From positions 1-7,222 of the forward strand of contig QNBQ01000073.1 in assembly GCA_003645735.1 (NCBI GenBank): a DNA stretch of 7,222 bases, in the 5' to 3' direction. Every line of letters starts with the position of its first letter. Positions within the stretch are counted from its first letter, which is position 1. Of this stretch, positions 1 to 6,483 are shown piece after piece. Made by a program: the position numbers and the translations under genes. This DNA is from Candidatus Poribacteria bacterium. Lineage in GTDB: Bacteria > Poribacteria > WGA-4E > B28-G17. The notes under the pieces were generated by a model. The model did not search any database and was not told where the DNA came from. It saw nothing but the letters and a program-made list of their open reading frames with translations.

Positions 1-113
1 CCCCTGCCGGCCCGGCTTTGTCTACCCCCGGCCGCTCCACCCCGCCGATCCCGGCCCCGCCCCCTTCGACGGGATGGCGCTGCCGGGGGTATACAAAGCC
101 GGGCCGGCAGGGG
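1..113. repeat. Long imperfect palindrome (32-base arms)
   Basis: Positions 1-32 are the reverse complement of 82-113 with one mismatch (22 against 92). The symmetry continues inward about a centre at position 57 more weakly, giving 46 complementary pairs of 56 overall. It lies entirely inside the first coding frame. The right arm encodes PGVYKAGPAG, a motif expected for the protein family. The left arm read on the minus strand encodes PGVDKAGPAG, so it looks like an inverted copy of the coding arm. It could be a real cruciform or RNA hairpin, or a fold-back chimera at a contig end. Confidence 0.85.
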
Positions 114-364
114 GAGGAGGGGCGATCTTCTTCGCCGTCAACGCACCGGCGGACGAATCGGATCTGGCAGAGGCCGACCCCGGTGAGATCGCCAAACGGA
201 TCGACGGGAGGGTTTTCGTCGTGGGATCGGCGGGGGATCTGAAGAGGGAGCTGAGCGGGCTGAGGGGAGGAAGGGAGCTGTGGGCCTGGTTTCTGACGGG
301 CGCCCTGTGTCTCATGGCGGTAGAGACGGCCTTATCCAACCTGGGCGCGGGGAAGAATGATTAG
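2..364 (+). CDS. BatA-like membrane protein, C-terminal part (5' partial)
   Basis: The frame is open from the window edge to a TAG stop, so about 120 C-terminal residues are visible and the N-terminus is missing. The motif PGVYKAG, then AVNAPADESDL and EADPGEIAKRI, matches the tail of BatA/aerotolerance-type proteins, which end in a 'PGxY ... VNxxxxESDL' beta domain. A single hydrophobic segment follows (WAWFLTGALCLMAVETAL) and a short tail. In complete family members this region follows an N-terminal membrane segment and a VWA domain; here those would lie upstream and are inferred. It acts at the inner membrane, with the ESDL-containing domain probably outside the cytoplasm. The stop overlaps the start of the next gene by 8 bases, which suggests translational coupling. 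The first 113 bases are an imperfect palindrome, so the residues encoded before about position 82 are less trustworthy. Confidence 0.72.
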   Translation, partial: PCRPGFVYPRPLHPADPGPAPFDGMALPGVYKAGPAGGGGAIFFAVNAPADESDLAEADPGEIAKRIDGRVFVVGSAGDLKRELSGLRGGRELWAWFLTGALCLMAVETALSNLGAGKND

Positions 365-2102
365 AGCGGCCATCGCCCTTCTGCTCATCATACTGAGCTC
401 GCCCTGTCCCGCGGAGATCCACAGATACAAGTTCGTCAAAAGCGTCACCTTCGTCGGGAACAGGTCGATCCCCTCCTCCGAGCTGAGGGATTACCTGGGG
501 ATCAAAAAGGGGGACATATACAGCGAGGAGAAGGTGAGGGAGAGGCTTGAGAGGATCGAGGAGCTTTACAGGGAGCGGGGGTTCGTCTTCATGAGGGTTT
601 TGAGGGTTCAGCCCTGGACCTTCGACGACGAGGTGATACTCAAGATCGAGATAGACGAGGGGATCATAGGGAGGATAGAGGTGGTGGGGAACGTCAGGAC
701 GAGGGCGGACGTGATAAAGAGGGAGCTGCTGTTCAAGGAGGGCGACCCCTACAACGAGGAGGACGCGGAGGAGAGCGAGAGGATACTGAGGAGCAGGTCG
801 TATCTGGGGGACGCCGAGATAACGGCCCGGTTCGACGAGGGGATAGACGCCGTGGCGGTGACGGTGAGGGTGACGGATCTGTGGGCCATCTTCCCCTCCA
901 TAAGCATCCCGTTGAGCGACGGCAACTCTAAGCTGATACTCGCCCTATATGACATGAACCTGCTGGGGCTGGGCCAGAGCGTGGCGCTGAGGTATGAGAG
1001 GCGGAGCGGCGAGGAGGGGGTGAGATACAAGATAGGCGGCTCCTTCTCCGACCCCAGGCTTTTCGGGACGCACTGGCACCTCTCGGCCAGCTACTTCTCC
1101 CAGCCCATAGGCAACAGCTGGAGGCTGAGCTTGATGAGACCCCTTTACTCGCTCAAGACGAAGTGGTCGACTGAGATGGAGCTCATGAACCTGCACGTCG
1201 AGAGGGCCTGGTATGAAGACGGCAGGGTCGGGTCGAGGTATGACCACTCCCTTTCGGGCTGGAGGTTCGCCCTGACCCGCTCCACGGGGACGAGGAGGAG
1301 GTATACGAGGGCGTCGATCTGGTTCGCCTACAGGGAGGACAAATATTCGCCCATCTGGATCGGCGGGGCGGAGGCGCCCTTCAGGGATCAGAGGGAGGGG
1401 GCGCTGGGGCTGAGCCTGACCCGCGCTACGTCCGCGTTCGTCCAGGACAGGTTCATCGACAAGCTGGGCGAGGTGGAGGACATCGAGCTGGGCGACAAAT
1501 ACAGGGTGAGCTTGCGCAGGTCGGACAGGCTTTTCGGGGGCGATTTCGACGAGACGAGGCTCTCCCTCGTCCTCTCCTCGGCGAGGAGGCTGAGGGAGGG
1601 GAGGGATTACCTGAGGGCGAGGCTCGTCGCCAACGCCAGGCTCAAGGGGACATACCTGGAGAACCCCATCATCTCGGCCGAGGCCAAATACCTGGCGAGG
1701 CTGCCGTTCGGCCAGACGGTGGCCCTGAGGGCGGCCTATCGATACGGGATCGACCCGCGCCGCCCAGCCCAGATACTCCTGGGCGGCAACAACGGGCTGA
1801 GGGGATACCCCAGAAACGGGTTCTCGGGCGACGGGGTCGCCGTCTTAAACCTGGAGGACAGAACGGTGATCTTCAAAAGCAGGTATATCGTGGTGGGGAT
1901 CGTCCTGTTCGCCGACGTGGGCTGCATCTGGAGGGAAGGGTCCAGGGAGATCTACAGGAGCGTGGGGGGCGGGCTGAGGGTCGGCCTGCCCAGGCTCAAC
2001 GGATCGCCCGTCTACAGGTTCGACCTGGGGTATCCCCTGGACGGAAGGTTCGAGCCTAGGCTGAACCGATCCATCTCCTTCGGCATGGGACACGTCTTTT
2101 GA
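357..2102 (+). CDS. Omp85/BamA-superfamily outer-membrane protein with two POTRA domains
   Basis: This 581-residue protein begins with a signal peptide (hydrophobic residues 4-18, probable cleavage near Ala19). Two POTRA-like domains follow, at roughly 27-102 (SVTFVGNRSIPSSELR start) and 105-174 (GRIEVVGNVRTRADVIKREL start). Residues from about 178 to the end alternate like beta-barrel strands. The Omp85 signature LRGY is at 481-484 inside GGNNGLRGYPRNGF. The chain ends in Phe581, as is usual for barrel proteins recognised by the BAM machinery. Canonical BamA has five POTRA domains and about 800 residues, so this is a short paralogue, closer in layout to TamA-like (usually three POTRA) or two-partner-secretion (two POTRA) members. 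The role is insertion or export of an unknown partner across the outer membrane. The start follows a weak GGGGAA site and overlaps the BatA-like gene by 8 bases. Confidence 0.85.
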   Translation: MIRAAIALLLIILSSPCPAEIHRYKFVKSVTFVGNRSIPSSELRDYLGIKKGDIYSEEKVRERLERIEELYRERGFVFMRVLRVQPWTFDDEVILKIEIDEGIIGRIEVVGNVRTRADVIKRELLFKEGDPYNEEDAEESERILRSRSYLGDAEITARFDEGIDAVAVTVRVTDLWAIFPSISIPLSDGNSKLILALYDMNLLGLGQSVALRYERRSGEEGVRYKIGGSFSDPRLFGTHWHLSASYFSQPIGNSWRLSLMRPLYSLKTKWSTEMELMNLHVERAWYEDGRVGSRYDHSLSGWRFALTRSTGTRRRYTRASIWFAYREDKYSPIWIGGAEAPFRDQREGALGLSLTRATSAFVQDRFIDKLGEVEDIELGDKYRVSLRRSDRLFGGDFDETRLSLVLSSARRLREGRDYLRARLVANARLKGTYLENPIISAEAKYLARLPFGQTVALRAAYRYGIDPRRPAQILLGGNNGLRGYPRNGFSGDGVAVLNLEDRTVIFKSRYIVVGIVLFADVGCIWREGSREIYRSVGGGLRVGLPRLNGSPVYRFDLGYPLDGRFEPRLNRSISFGMGHVF

Positions 2103-2120
2103 GCAAAATAAGGCCGCGAA

Positions 2121-2125
2121 GGAGG
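2121..2125 (+). promoter_or_regulatory. Shine-Dalgarno that sets the start of the phosphoesterase gene
   Basis: GGAGG stands 6 bases before ATG 2132. It favours that start over an in-frame TTG at 2099, which would add 11 basic residues (SKIRPRRRC) that the family does not have. A nearly identical site (GGAGG at 2619-2623, also 6 bases from its ATG) precedes the next gene. Confidence 0.75.
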
Positions 2126-2131
2126 TGCGGG

Positions 2132-2617
2132 ATGAGGATCGGGGTCATATCCGACACGCACGACAACCTGCCCAAGATAGAGAGGGCGGTTGAGATCTTC
2201 AACGAGAGGGGGGTTGAGCTCGTGCTTCACGCGGGCGACTTCATCTCCCCCTTCACCGCCAACGCCTTCAAAGGCCTGAGATGCAAGCTCATAGGCGTCT
2301 TCGGGAACAACGACGGCGAGAAGTTCGGGCTTAAGGCCAGGTTCGAGGGGATAGGGGAGATATCGGAGGACGTGAGGGAGCTTGAGGCGGGGGGCAGGAG
2401 GATCGTCGTCATGCACAAGGAGCTGCTGGTCGAGCCGCTGGCCAAAAGCGGGCTTTACGACCTGGTCGTCTACGGCCACACCCACAAGGCCGATGTGCGG
2501 AGGGTCAACGGGACGCTCGTGGTCAACCCCGGCGAGGCCGGCGGATGGCTTTACGGGAGGTCGACCATAGCGGTGGTCGATCTGGAGAGGATGGAGGCCG
2601 AGATCATAGAGATCTGA
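2132..2617 (+). CDS. YfcE/MJ0936-type metallophosphoesterase
   Basis: The 161-residue product has every core motif of the small calcineurin-like phosphodiesterase family: SDTHDN (Asp8, His10), HAGDF (Asp36), GNND (Asn59/Asn60), VMH (His95) and GHTH (His116, His118). The late NPGEAGG stretch (132-138) matches the family's NPGS-type ending. These residues bind two divalent metals, usually Mn2+ or Ni2+, and hydrolyse phosphodiester bonds. The cellular substrate is unknown for most members, and nothing here resolves it. Length is normal (about 160-180). There is no signal peptide, so it is cytosolic. It starts 29 bases after the Omp85 gene and is followed after 12 bases by a gene with the same style of ribosome-binding site, so it is probably in the same operon. 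Confidence 0.9.
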   Translation: MRIGVISDTHDNLPKIERAVEIFNERGVELVLHAGDFISPFTANAFKGLRCKLIGVFGNNDGEKFGLKARFEGIGEISEDVRELEAGGRRIVVMHKELLVEPLAKSGLYDLVVYGHTHKADVRRVNGTLVVNPGEAGGWLYGRSTIAVVDLERMEAEIIEI

Positions 2618-2629
2618 GGGAGGTGCGTC

Positions 2630-3376
2630 ATGATAGCCCAGGCGGTGCTGACCGTCTCCGAATCGAAGAGGCTGATCGCCAAAGGGGTGGCGGCCCTCCC
2701 CTCCGTCAGGAGGGCGATGGAGAAGGGGATAATCGCCATAGCCAGGGGGACGACGAACGGATACGTCGCCGAGGAGCTTCTGGGCAGGGGGATAGAGAAG
2801 CACAGGATGATCGCCGGGGTAACCCTTCCGGCCAAGGGGGAGAGGCCCGGGAAGCTGTCGGAGCCAAAGATACCGGGCTACGTGATCGTGGACGGCCAGC
2901 TGAGGGAGGATCTGCTGGTGGACGAGGTCGTCAAGCGGATGGGGCCGGGCGACGTCTTCATCAAGGGCGCAAACGCCCTGGACTACAAAAACAAGGTGGC
3001 CGGCATCCTGATCGGCCACCCCACAAGCGGCACGATCGGCAACGCCATAGGCCACATAATCTCCAGGCGGATAGAGCTGGTCATACCGGTCGGGCTTGAG
3101 AAGCTGGTTTACTGCGACATATTCGAGCTGAGCAGGCTGGCATCCCGGACCGATGTCCTGGGGGATGTGCCCAGGATGTTCCCCGTGACGGGGACGATCG
3201 TCACCGAGATAGAGGCGCTTCAGCTGCTGACGGGTGTCAAGGCGACGCTCTACGCGGCGGGCGGGATAGCCGGCGCGGAGGGGAGCGTCAGGCTGCTTCT
3301 GGAGGGGAGCAGGGAGCAGCTGGATAAGGCGATGGAGCTCATAGAGTCGATCCAGGGGGAGCTGCCCTTCGTTTGA
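2630..3376 (+). CDS. Conserved-looking glycine-rich protein of unknown function
   Basis: I do not recognise a named family for this 248-residue protein. It has no signal peptide and no clear membrane helix, and looks like a cytosolic alpha/beta protein. Sequence blocks that look like ligand-binding loops are RGTTNGYVAEEL (39-50), GPGDVFIKGANALD (105-118), GHPTSGTIGNAIG (129-141), IPVGLEK (152-158) and YAAGGIAGAEGS (208-219). The GTTN loop, followed by a 'GDVFIKGANALD' strand and loop, faintly recalls the RpiA/NagB/CoA-transferase fold, where such loops bind phosphate or acyl groups; that is a weak inference. The start is set by GGGAGG, 6 bases before the ATG. It follows the phosphoesterase by 12 bases, so the two may act on the same pathway. 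A regulatory or enzymatic role cannot be separated from sequence alone. Confidence 0.8.
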   Translation: MIAQAVLTVSESKRLIAKGVAALPSVRRAMEKGIIAIARGTTNGYVAEELLGRGIEKHRMIAGVTLPAKGERPGKLSEPKIPGYVIVDGQLREDLLVDEVVKRMGPGDVFIKGANALDYKNKVAGILIGHPTSGTIGNAIGHIISRRIELVIPVGLEKLVYCDIFELSRLASRTDVLGDVPRMFPVTGTIVTEIEALQLLTGVKATLYAAGGIAGAEGSVRLLLEGSREQLDKAMELIESIQGELPFV

Positions 3377-3382
3377 TTCGGC

Positions 3383-3418
3383 TTGTAAAGTGCCGGGAGC
3401 TGTTGTATAATCTGGGCG
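3383..3418 (+). promoter_or_regulatory. Sigma70-type promoter, probably giving a leaderless mRNA
   Basis: A -35 box TTGTAA (3383-3388, 4 of 6 to consensus) and a perfect -10 box TATAAT (3406-3411) are separated by exactly 17 bases, in the 42-base gap between two genes. The expected start, 6-8 bases after the -10 box, falls at about 3417-3419. This coincides with ATG 3419, so little or no 5' leader is left. No good Shine-Dalgarno fits before the ATG. The gap has no hairpin that would terminate the upstream transcript. Confidence 0.7.
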
Positions 3419-4240
3419 ATGATGCGGAGCGGCCTGATCTTCAAATACGGCTCCGTGGCCGCCGTCGGCGCCCTGGCGGGCGGGGCCGTCATACTGTTCC
3501 AGGGGTGTGAGGGCTGCGGCGGGGGGAGGGTCTACCAGTGGGCCGAGACGCGGGGCAAAGCGAGGGCGATCGATCTGGAGGCGGTCGAGAGGGCGATGCG
3601 CGAGAGCAAGGACGTGACCGAGTTCGAGGAGAAGGTAAACCAGATCTACGAGGGGGACGAGCTTGTGCTGATCGAGGTCAAAAACATCAGCCGCGACCTG
3701 CAGGAGGTATCGGGATACGCCGACGTGAACGACAACGGGGAGATAGATCCGGGCGACGAGAAGCTGTTCACCTTCAGGAGGTGGAACAGGCCGGACGGCG
3801 GCGTCGATTACGCGATGATCGGCTACGGCCCCAACTACGGCTATTACCACACCGGCCACCTAACTGAGGCGCTGCTGGAGACCTGGCTCCTGCTCCAGAT
3901 CCTCAACACCCCTCCCTACACCACCGTCCCCTACTACCACACCCCGCCCGAGCGGGTGGTGATCATCAAGGAGAAGAGGGACGAGTTCCGGAGGTCGCCC
4001 GAATACAGGAGGCGGACCACGGCCCGGCCAGGGACGGCCACCAGGAGGGCCTCGGCCGCGGCCAGCAGGGCGAGGTTCGCGACCCGGCCCGGGACCAGGA
4101 TGAGGGCGACGACCGCTCCGAAACCGATCACCCGCTCCAGGTGGGGCAGCTTCAGATCGAGCTTCTTCAGGCCCAGGGGCCTCAGGAGCTTCGGAGGAGG
4201 CTTCAGGGGATTCGGAGGGTTCAGGGGCGGCGGAAGGTGA
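3419..4240 (+). CDS. Exported or membrane-anchored protein with EF-hand-like loop and basic Gly/Arg tail
   Basis: No named family recognised. This 273-residue product opens with a hydrophobic stretch (11-27) ending in LFQGC (26-30), so it is either signal-anchored or a lipoprotein with an imperfect lipobox (Phe at -3 to Cys30). Residues 102-113 read DVNDNGEIDPGD, a textbook EF-hand/dockerin-type calcium loop with Asp102, Asn104, Asn106, Asp110 and Asp113 at the liganding positions. Only one loop is present. A Tyr/Gly segment (136-143, GYGPNYGY) follows. From about residue 187 the chain is strongly basic and low in complexity, ending in FGGGFRGFGGFRGGGR. The tail might bind nucleic acid, polyanionic polymers or the cell surface. 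Two adjacent ATGs exist (3419, 3422); the first best fits a leaderless start. It is the first gene behind the promoter and ends 7 bases before the next gene. Confidence 0.72.
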   Translation: MMRSGLIFKYGSVAAVGALAGGAVILFQGCEGCGGGRVYQWAETRGKARAIDLEAVERAMRESKDVTEFEEKVNQIYEGDELVLIEVKNISRDLQEVSGYADVNDNGEIDPGDEKLFTFRRWNRPDGGVDYAMIGYGPNYGYYHTGHLTEALLETWLLLQILNTPPYTTVPYYHTPPERVVIIKEKRDEFRRSPEYRRRTTARPGTATRRASAAASRARFATRPGTRMRATTAPKPITRSRWGSFRSSFFRPRGLRSFGGGFRGFGGFRGGGR

Positions 4241-4247
4241 GGGGAAG

Positions 4248-5231
4248 ATGTTCCTCAAAAGGGAGGACGAGCTGTCATCCCTCTACCTCGAATCGATCGC
4301 CTCCAAATTCGAAAACCCTCTGATCCTGAGGGTCACCCTCGGCGATATGCCGCCGGCGGACGGGTTTTACTTCGGGGCCGAGCTCGATGGGCTGCCGCGG
4401 GGGATGAGCGTGATGGAGCTGATCGATGAGGCGTTGAGGGCGGATCTCGAAAAGCTCCTGCCGATCAACCCCGACCTGCCCGACATCTCTATAGCGCTGA
4501 GGGGGCTTTTCGAGGAGGAGAGGAGGGGGCTGGTCGAGATAAGGTGGTTCAGGAACGGCGGCGACGCGCCCCTAGACCCCCGCTCCCCGTTCCGGGATCA
4601 CCTGGAGCTCAGATGTTCGAACGGGAGGCGGTTTCACCTGCTCGACCTCGTCCTGGAGGTCAGGGAGTCGTTCGACCCGTTCGAAGGAGTTCCCCCCGAG
4701 GACAGGGAGGAGTTCCTCCTCTCGCTCAGGGCGGCCTATCTGCTTTACAGGGCGTGGAGGGAGGGAATCGAGCTGAGCGGGATGCCCCGGGGGTTGAAAA
4801 GGGCGGTCGACCACCTGATGGAGACCGGCCTGGCCGAGCCTGTCGACGGGGTCCTGAGGCCCACGCCGCACGGCGAGGAAGCCGTTCAGCTCCTCTTCAG
4901 GGAGGCGGAGTTTTACATCGAAAGATACGAGATCTACGGCGACGTCCTGATAGAGGGGGATCGGATCGAGTTCAACACGGGCGACGGGGTCAACCTCATA
5001 GCCAGGGCGATGGAGAGGGACGGCCTCTCGCCCCAGAGGGCATTCTTCGTGCTGGCGATATACTTCGGCCACCTGGACGGGATAAGGCTTGAGGAGCTGT
5101 TATCGGACGACCTCTTCAGGAGCGTCTTTTGGGAGATCTTCCACTCCCCTTCGATCGAGGAGATAGGGGAGGAGAGGTTCGAAAAGATAATGGAGATGGG
5201 GAGGCGATGGACGTATCGAGGATCTACCTGA
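4248..5231 (+). CDS. Unrecognised cytosolic protein, possible winged helix
   Basis: I do not recognise this 327-residue protein. It has no signal peptide or membrane helix and is rich in Glu, Arg and Leu. The N-terminal half (about 1-145) looks mixed alpha/beta. Residues 181-216 (helix RGLKRAVDHLMETGL, short strand, then LRPTPHGEEAV) have the pattern of a winged-helix recognition helix and wing, as in MarR/PadR-type regulators, but without a diagnostic motif. The following region FYIERYEIYGDV (222-233), the segment FNTGDGVNLIARAM and the FVLAIYFGHLDGI stretch look like conserved core. The start ATG sits 3 bases after GAGGGG (4239-4244). Its 3' end overlaps the nickel/cobalt transporter gene by 25 bases, so the two are probably co-translated. 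It could be a regulator or accessory protein for the transport genes; this is inference. Confidence 0.75.
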   Translation: MFLKREDELSSLYLESIASKFENPLILRVTLGDMPPADGFYFGAELDGLPRGMSVMELIDEALRADLEKLLPINPDLPDISIALRGLFEEERRGLVEIRWFRNGGDAPLDPRSPFRDHLELRCSNGRRFHLLDLVLEVRESFDPFEGVPPEDREEFLLSLRAAYLLYRAWREGIELSGMPRGLKRAVDHLMETGLAEPVDGVLRPTPHGEEAVQLLFREAEFYIERYEIYGDVLIEGDRIEFNTGDGVNLIARAMERDGLSPQRAFFVLAIYFGHLDGIRLEELLSDDLFRSVFWEIFHSPSIEEIGEERFEKIMEMGRRWTYRGST

Positions 5232-5893
5232 GCACAGCCTTCATATTGGGGATGCTGCACACGCTTGAGCCGGGCCACGGCAAGAGCGTCATAGCGGCCT
5301 ATCTGGTGGGCGTGAGAGGGGGGACGGCGGAGGCCGTTCTGTTGGGCCTGATAACGGCCTTCACCCACACCTTCAGCGTCATCGTGCTCGGCCTCCTCTT
5401 CAAATTCGTCTCCGAGCGGGTCTTCGCCGGGGCGGTTCAGACCTCCTTCAAGCTGGCCGCCGGGGCGATGATACTGGCCGTCGGGCTGTGGGTTTTATGG
5501 GGAGGGCTGAGGGGGAGACATGTCCACGCCCATCCACATCCCCATCCGCATCCCCACCCCCATCCGGGCGAGCGTTCGGGGCGGTATAGGCTCCCCCAGA
5601 TCGCCCTCATGGGCCTTTCGGCGGGGATGATCCCCTGCCCGGCGGGGATAGCGGTGCTGCTCTCCTCGATCTCCTCGGGCCAGATAGACCGGGGGCTCAC
5701 CCTGGTGCTGGTCTTCAGTTTAGGGGTGGCCTTCACCATAACGAGCATAGCGGTCATAGCGGCCAACGTCGCCCGGGCGGCCGAGATGTTGATGAGGGAG
5801 AGGCTCTCCGGGCTGTTCGAGAGGTTGCCGGTGGTCAGCGGGGCGATAATCTCGGCGCTGGGGATATATAGCATCGTCAGGGTCTTCGCCTGA
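5207..5893 (+). CDS. NicO/RcnA-type nickel/cobalt transporter
   Basis: The 228-residue polytopic membrane protein carries the family signatures LGMLHTLEPGHGKSVIAAYL (residues 14-33, with His18, Glu21 and His24), FTHTFSV (52-58, His54), and GLSAGMIPCPAGIAVLL (136-152). About six membrane segments are visible. Between the third and fourth is a His-rich loop (105-119, His at every second residue, eight in all), typical of RcnA-like and NicO proteins that bind Ni2+ or Co2+. Family members export or import these ions; RcnA-like members are efflux pumps. Direction is not decided here. The start ATG at 5207 directly precedes the first helix; GGAGG at 5200-5204 is unusually close. An in-frame ATG at 5129 would add 26 charged, non-homologous residues and is rejected. 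It overlaps the upstream gene by 25 bases and the MarC gene by one base (TGATG). Confidence 0.9.
   Translation: MDVSRIYLSTAFILGMLHTLEPGHGKSVIAAYLVGVRGGTAEAVLLGLITAFTHTFSVIVLGLLFKFVSERVFAGAVQTSFKLAAGAMILAVGLWVLWGGLRGRHVHAHPHPHPHPHPHPGERSGRYRLPQIALMGLSAGMIPCPAGIAVLLSSISSGQIDRGLTLVLVFSLGVAFTITSIAVIAANVARAAEMLMRERLSGLFERLPVVSGAIISALGIYSIVRVFA
5519..5566 (+). repeat. CAT/CAC-CCN tandem repeat coding for the His-Pro loop
   Basis: Sixteen codons alternate His (CAT or CAC) with mainly Pro (CCN), encoding HVHAHPHPHPHPHPHP in the transporter's metal-binding loop. The six-base unit makes it prone to slipped-strand copy change, and each unit lost or gained adds one His-Pro pair without a frameshift. Confidence 0.85.
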
Positions 5894-6483
5894 TGGAGGG
5901 GTTCGTCAAGTCGCTCATCACGATGTTCGTCATAATGGACCCGTTCATAAGCTCGCTGGTGTTCATGGAGATGTCGCACGGGATGAGCAGCAGGGAGAAG
6001 AGCGCGGAGGCCCTGACGGCGGTGTGCGTCGCGGGCGGCCTGTTGGTCCTCTTCTCCTTTTCGGGGCCTTACCTGCTCGAGGCGCTGAAGATAGACATCA
6101 GGAGCTTCCAGATCGCCGGAGGGGTCATCCTGATCATCATGGGGGTTCAATCGGTTTTGGAGGCGGCGCCTGAGGGGTCGGTCCAAAGGCCCGTCGGGTC
6201 GAAGGCGCTGGGGGTGATCATCGGCACGCCGCTGCTCACGGGGCCGGGGGCTCTCATGACCATAACCACGCTGACCAAACAGTTCGGCCACCTCATCCCA
6301 CTCCTGGCGTCGGCGACGGTGCTCGCCTTCGCCTGGCTCATGCTGAGGCTCTCGGAGCAGATCGACAGGCTCGTCGGCAGGAGGGTGATACAGGTGATGT
6401 CGAAGCTGATGGGCCTTCTGGTGACGGCCATAGCCGTCCAATACATCGTCGACGCGGTTAAGGGATATCTAAGTAGCTCCTGA
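5893..6483 (+). CDS. MarC-family (UPF0056) integral membrane protein
   Basis: The 196-residue protein shows the MarC pattern. FVIMDPF is in the first segment (12-18), SFQIAGGVILIIMG at 71-84, a GTPLLTGPGALMTIT block at 110-124, and an MGLLVTAIAVQYIVD segment near the C-terminus. Six membrane helices are expected in the inner membrane. The family name came from the E. coli multiple-antibiotic-resistance locus, but its transport substrate is unknown, and the resistance link is not well supported. The length is usual (about 200). The start ATG shares its A with the transporter's stop (TGATG) and has no strong Shine-Dalgarno, so translation is probably coupled. Its last 26 bases overlap the convergent VWA gene. 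Confidence 0.88.
   Translation: MEGFVKSLITMFVIMDPFISSLVFMEMSHGMSSREKSAEALTAVCVAGGLLVLFSFSGPYLLEALKIDIRSFQIAGGVILIIMGVQSVLEAAPEGSVQRPVGSKALGVIIGTPLLTGPGALMTITTLTKQFGHLIPLLASATVLAFAWLMLRLSEQIDRLVGRRVIQVMSKLMGLLVTAIAVQYIVDAVKGYLSSS

Noticed and set aside
2099..2131. TTG start for the phosphoesterase, adding 11 residues
   Set aside because: The strong Shine-Dalgarno lies downstream and fits ATG 2132, and the family normally begins with a short 'MRIGVISDTH'-type strand.
2012..3859. Minus-strand open frame of 615 codons opposite four plus-strand genes
   Set aside because: It is antisense to the Omp85 end, the phosphoesterase, the glycine-loop gene and part of the EF-hand gene, all with good motifs or start sites. 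Its Pro/His/Asp/Arg-rich translation has no domain and is typical of a GC-rich shadow frame.
4181..4237. TTCAGGGG/TTCGGAGG repeats as a DNA element
   Set aside because: They are explained by the Gly/Arg/Phe-rich protein tail encoded in frame.
5437..6441. Minus-strand open frame of 334 codons opposite the transporter and MarC genes
   Set aside because: The plus strand has two clear membrane families here. The minus frame translates to low-complexity, charged and Gly/Trp-repeat sequence mirroring the His-Pro repeat.
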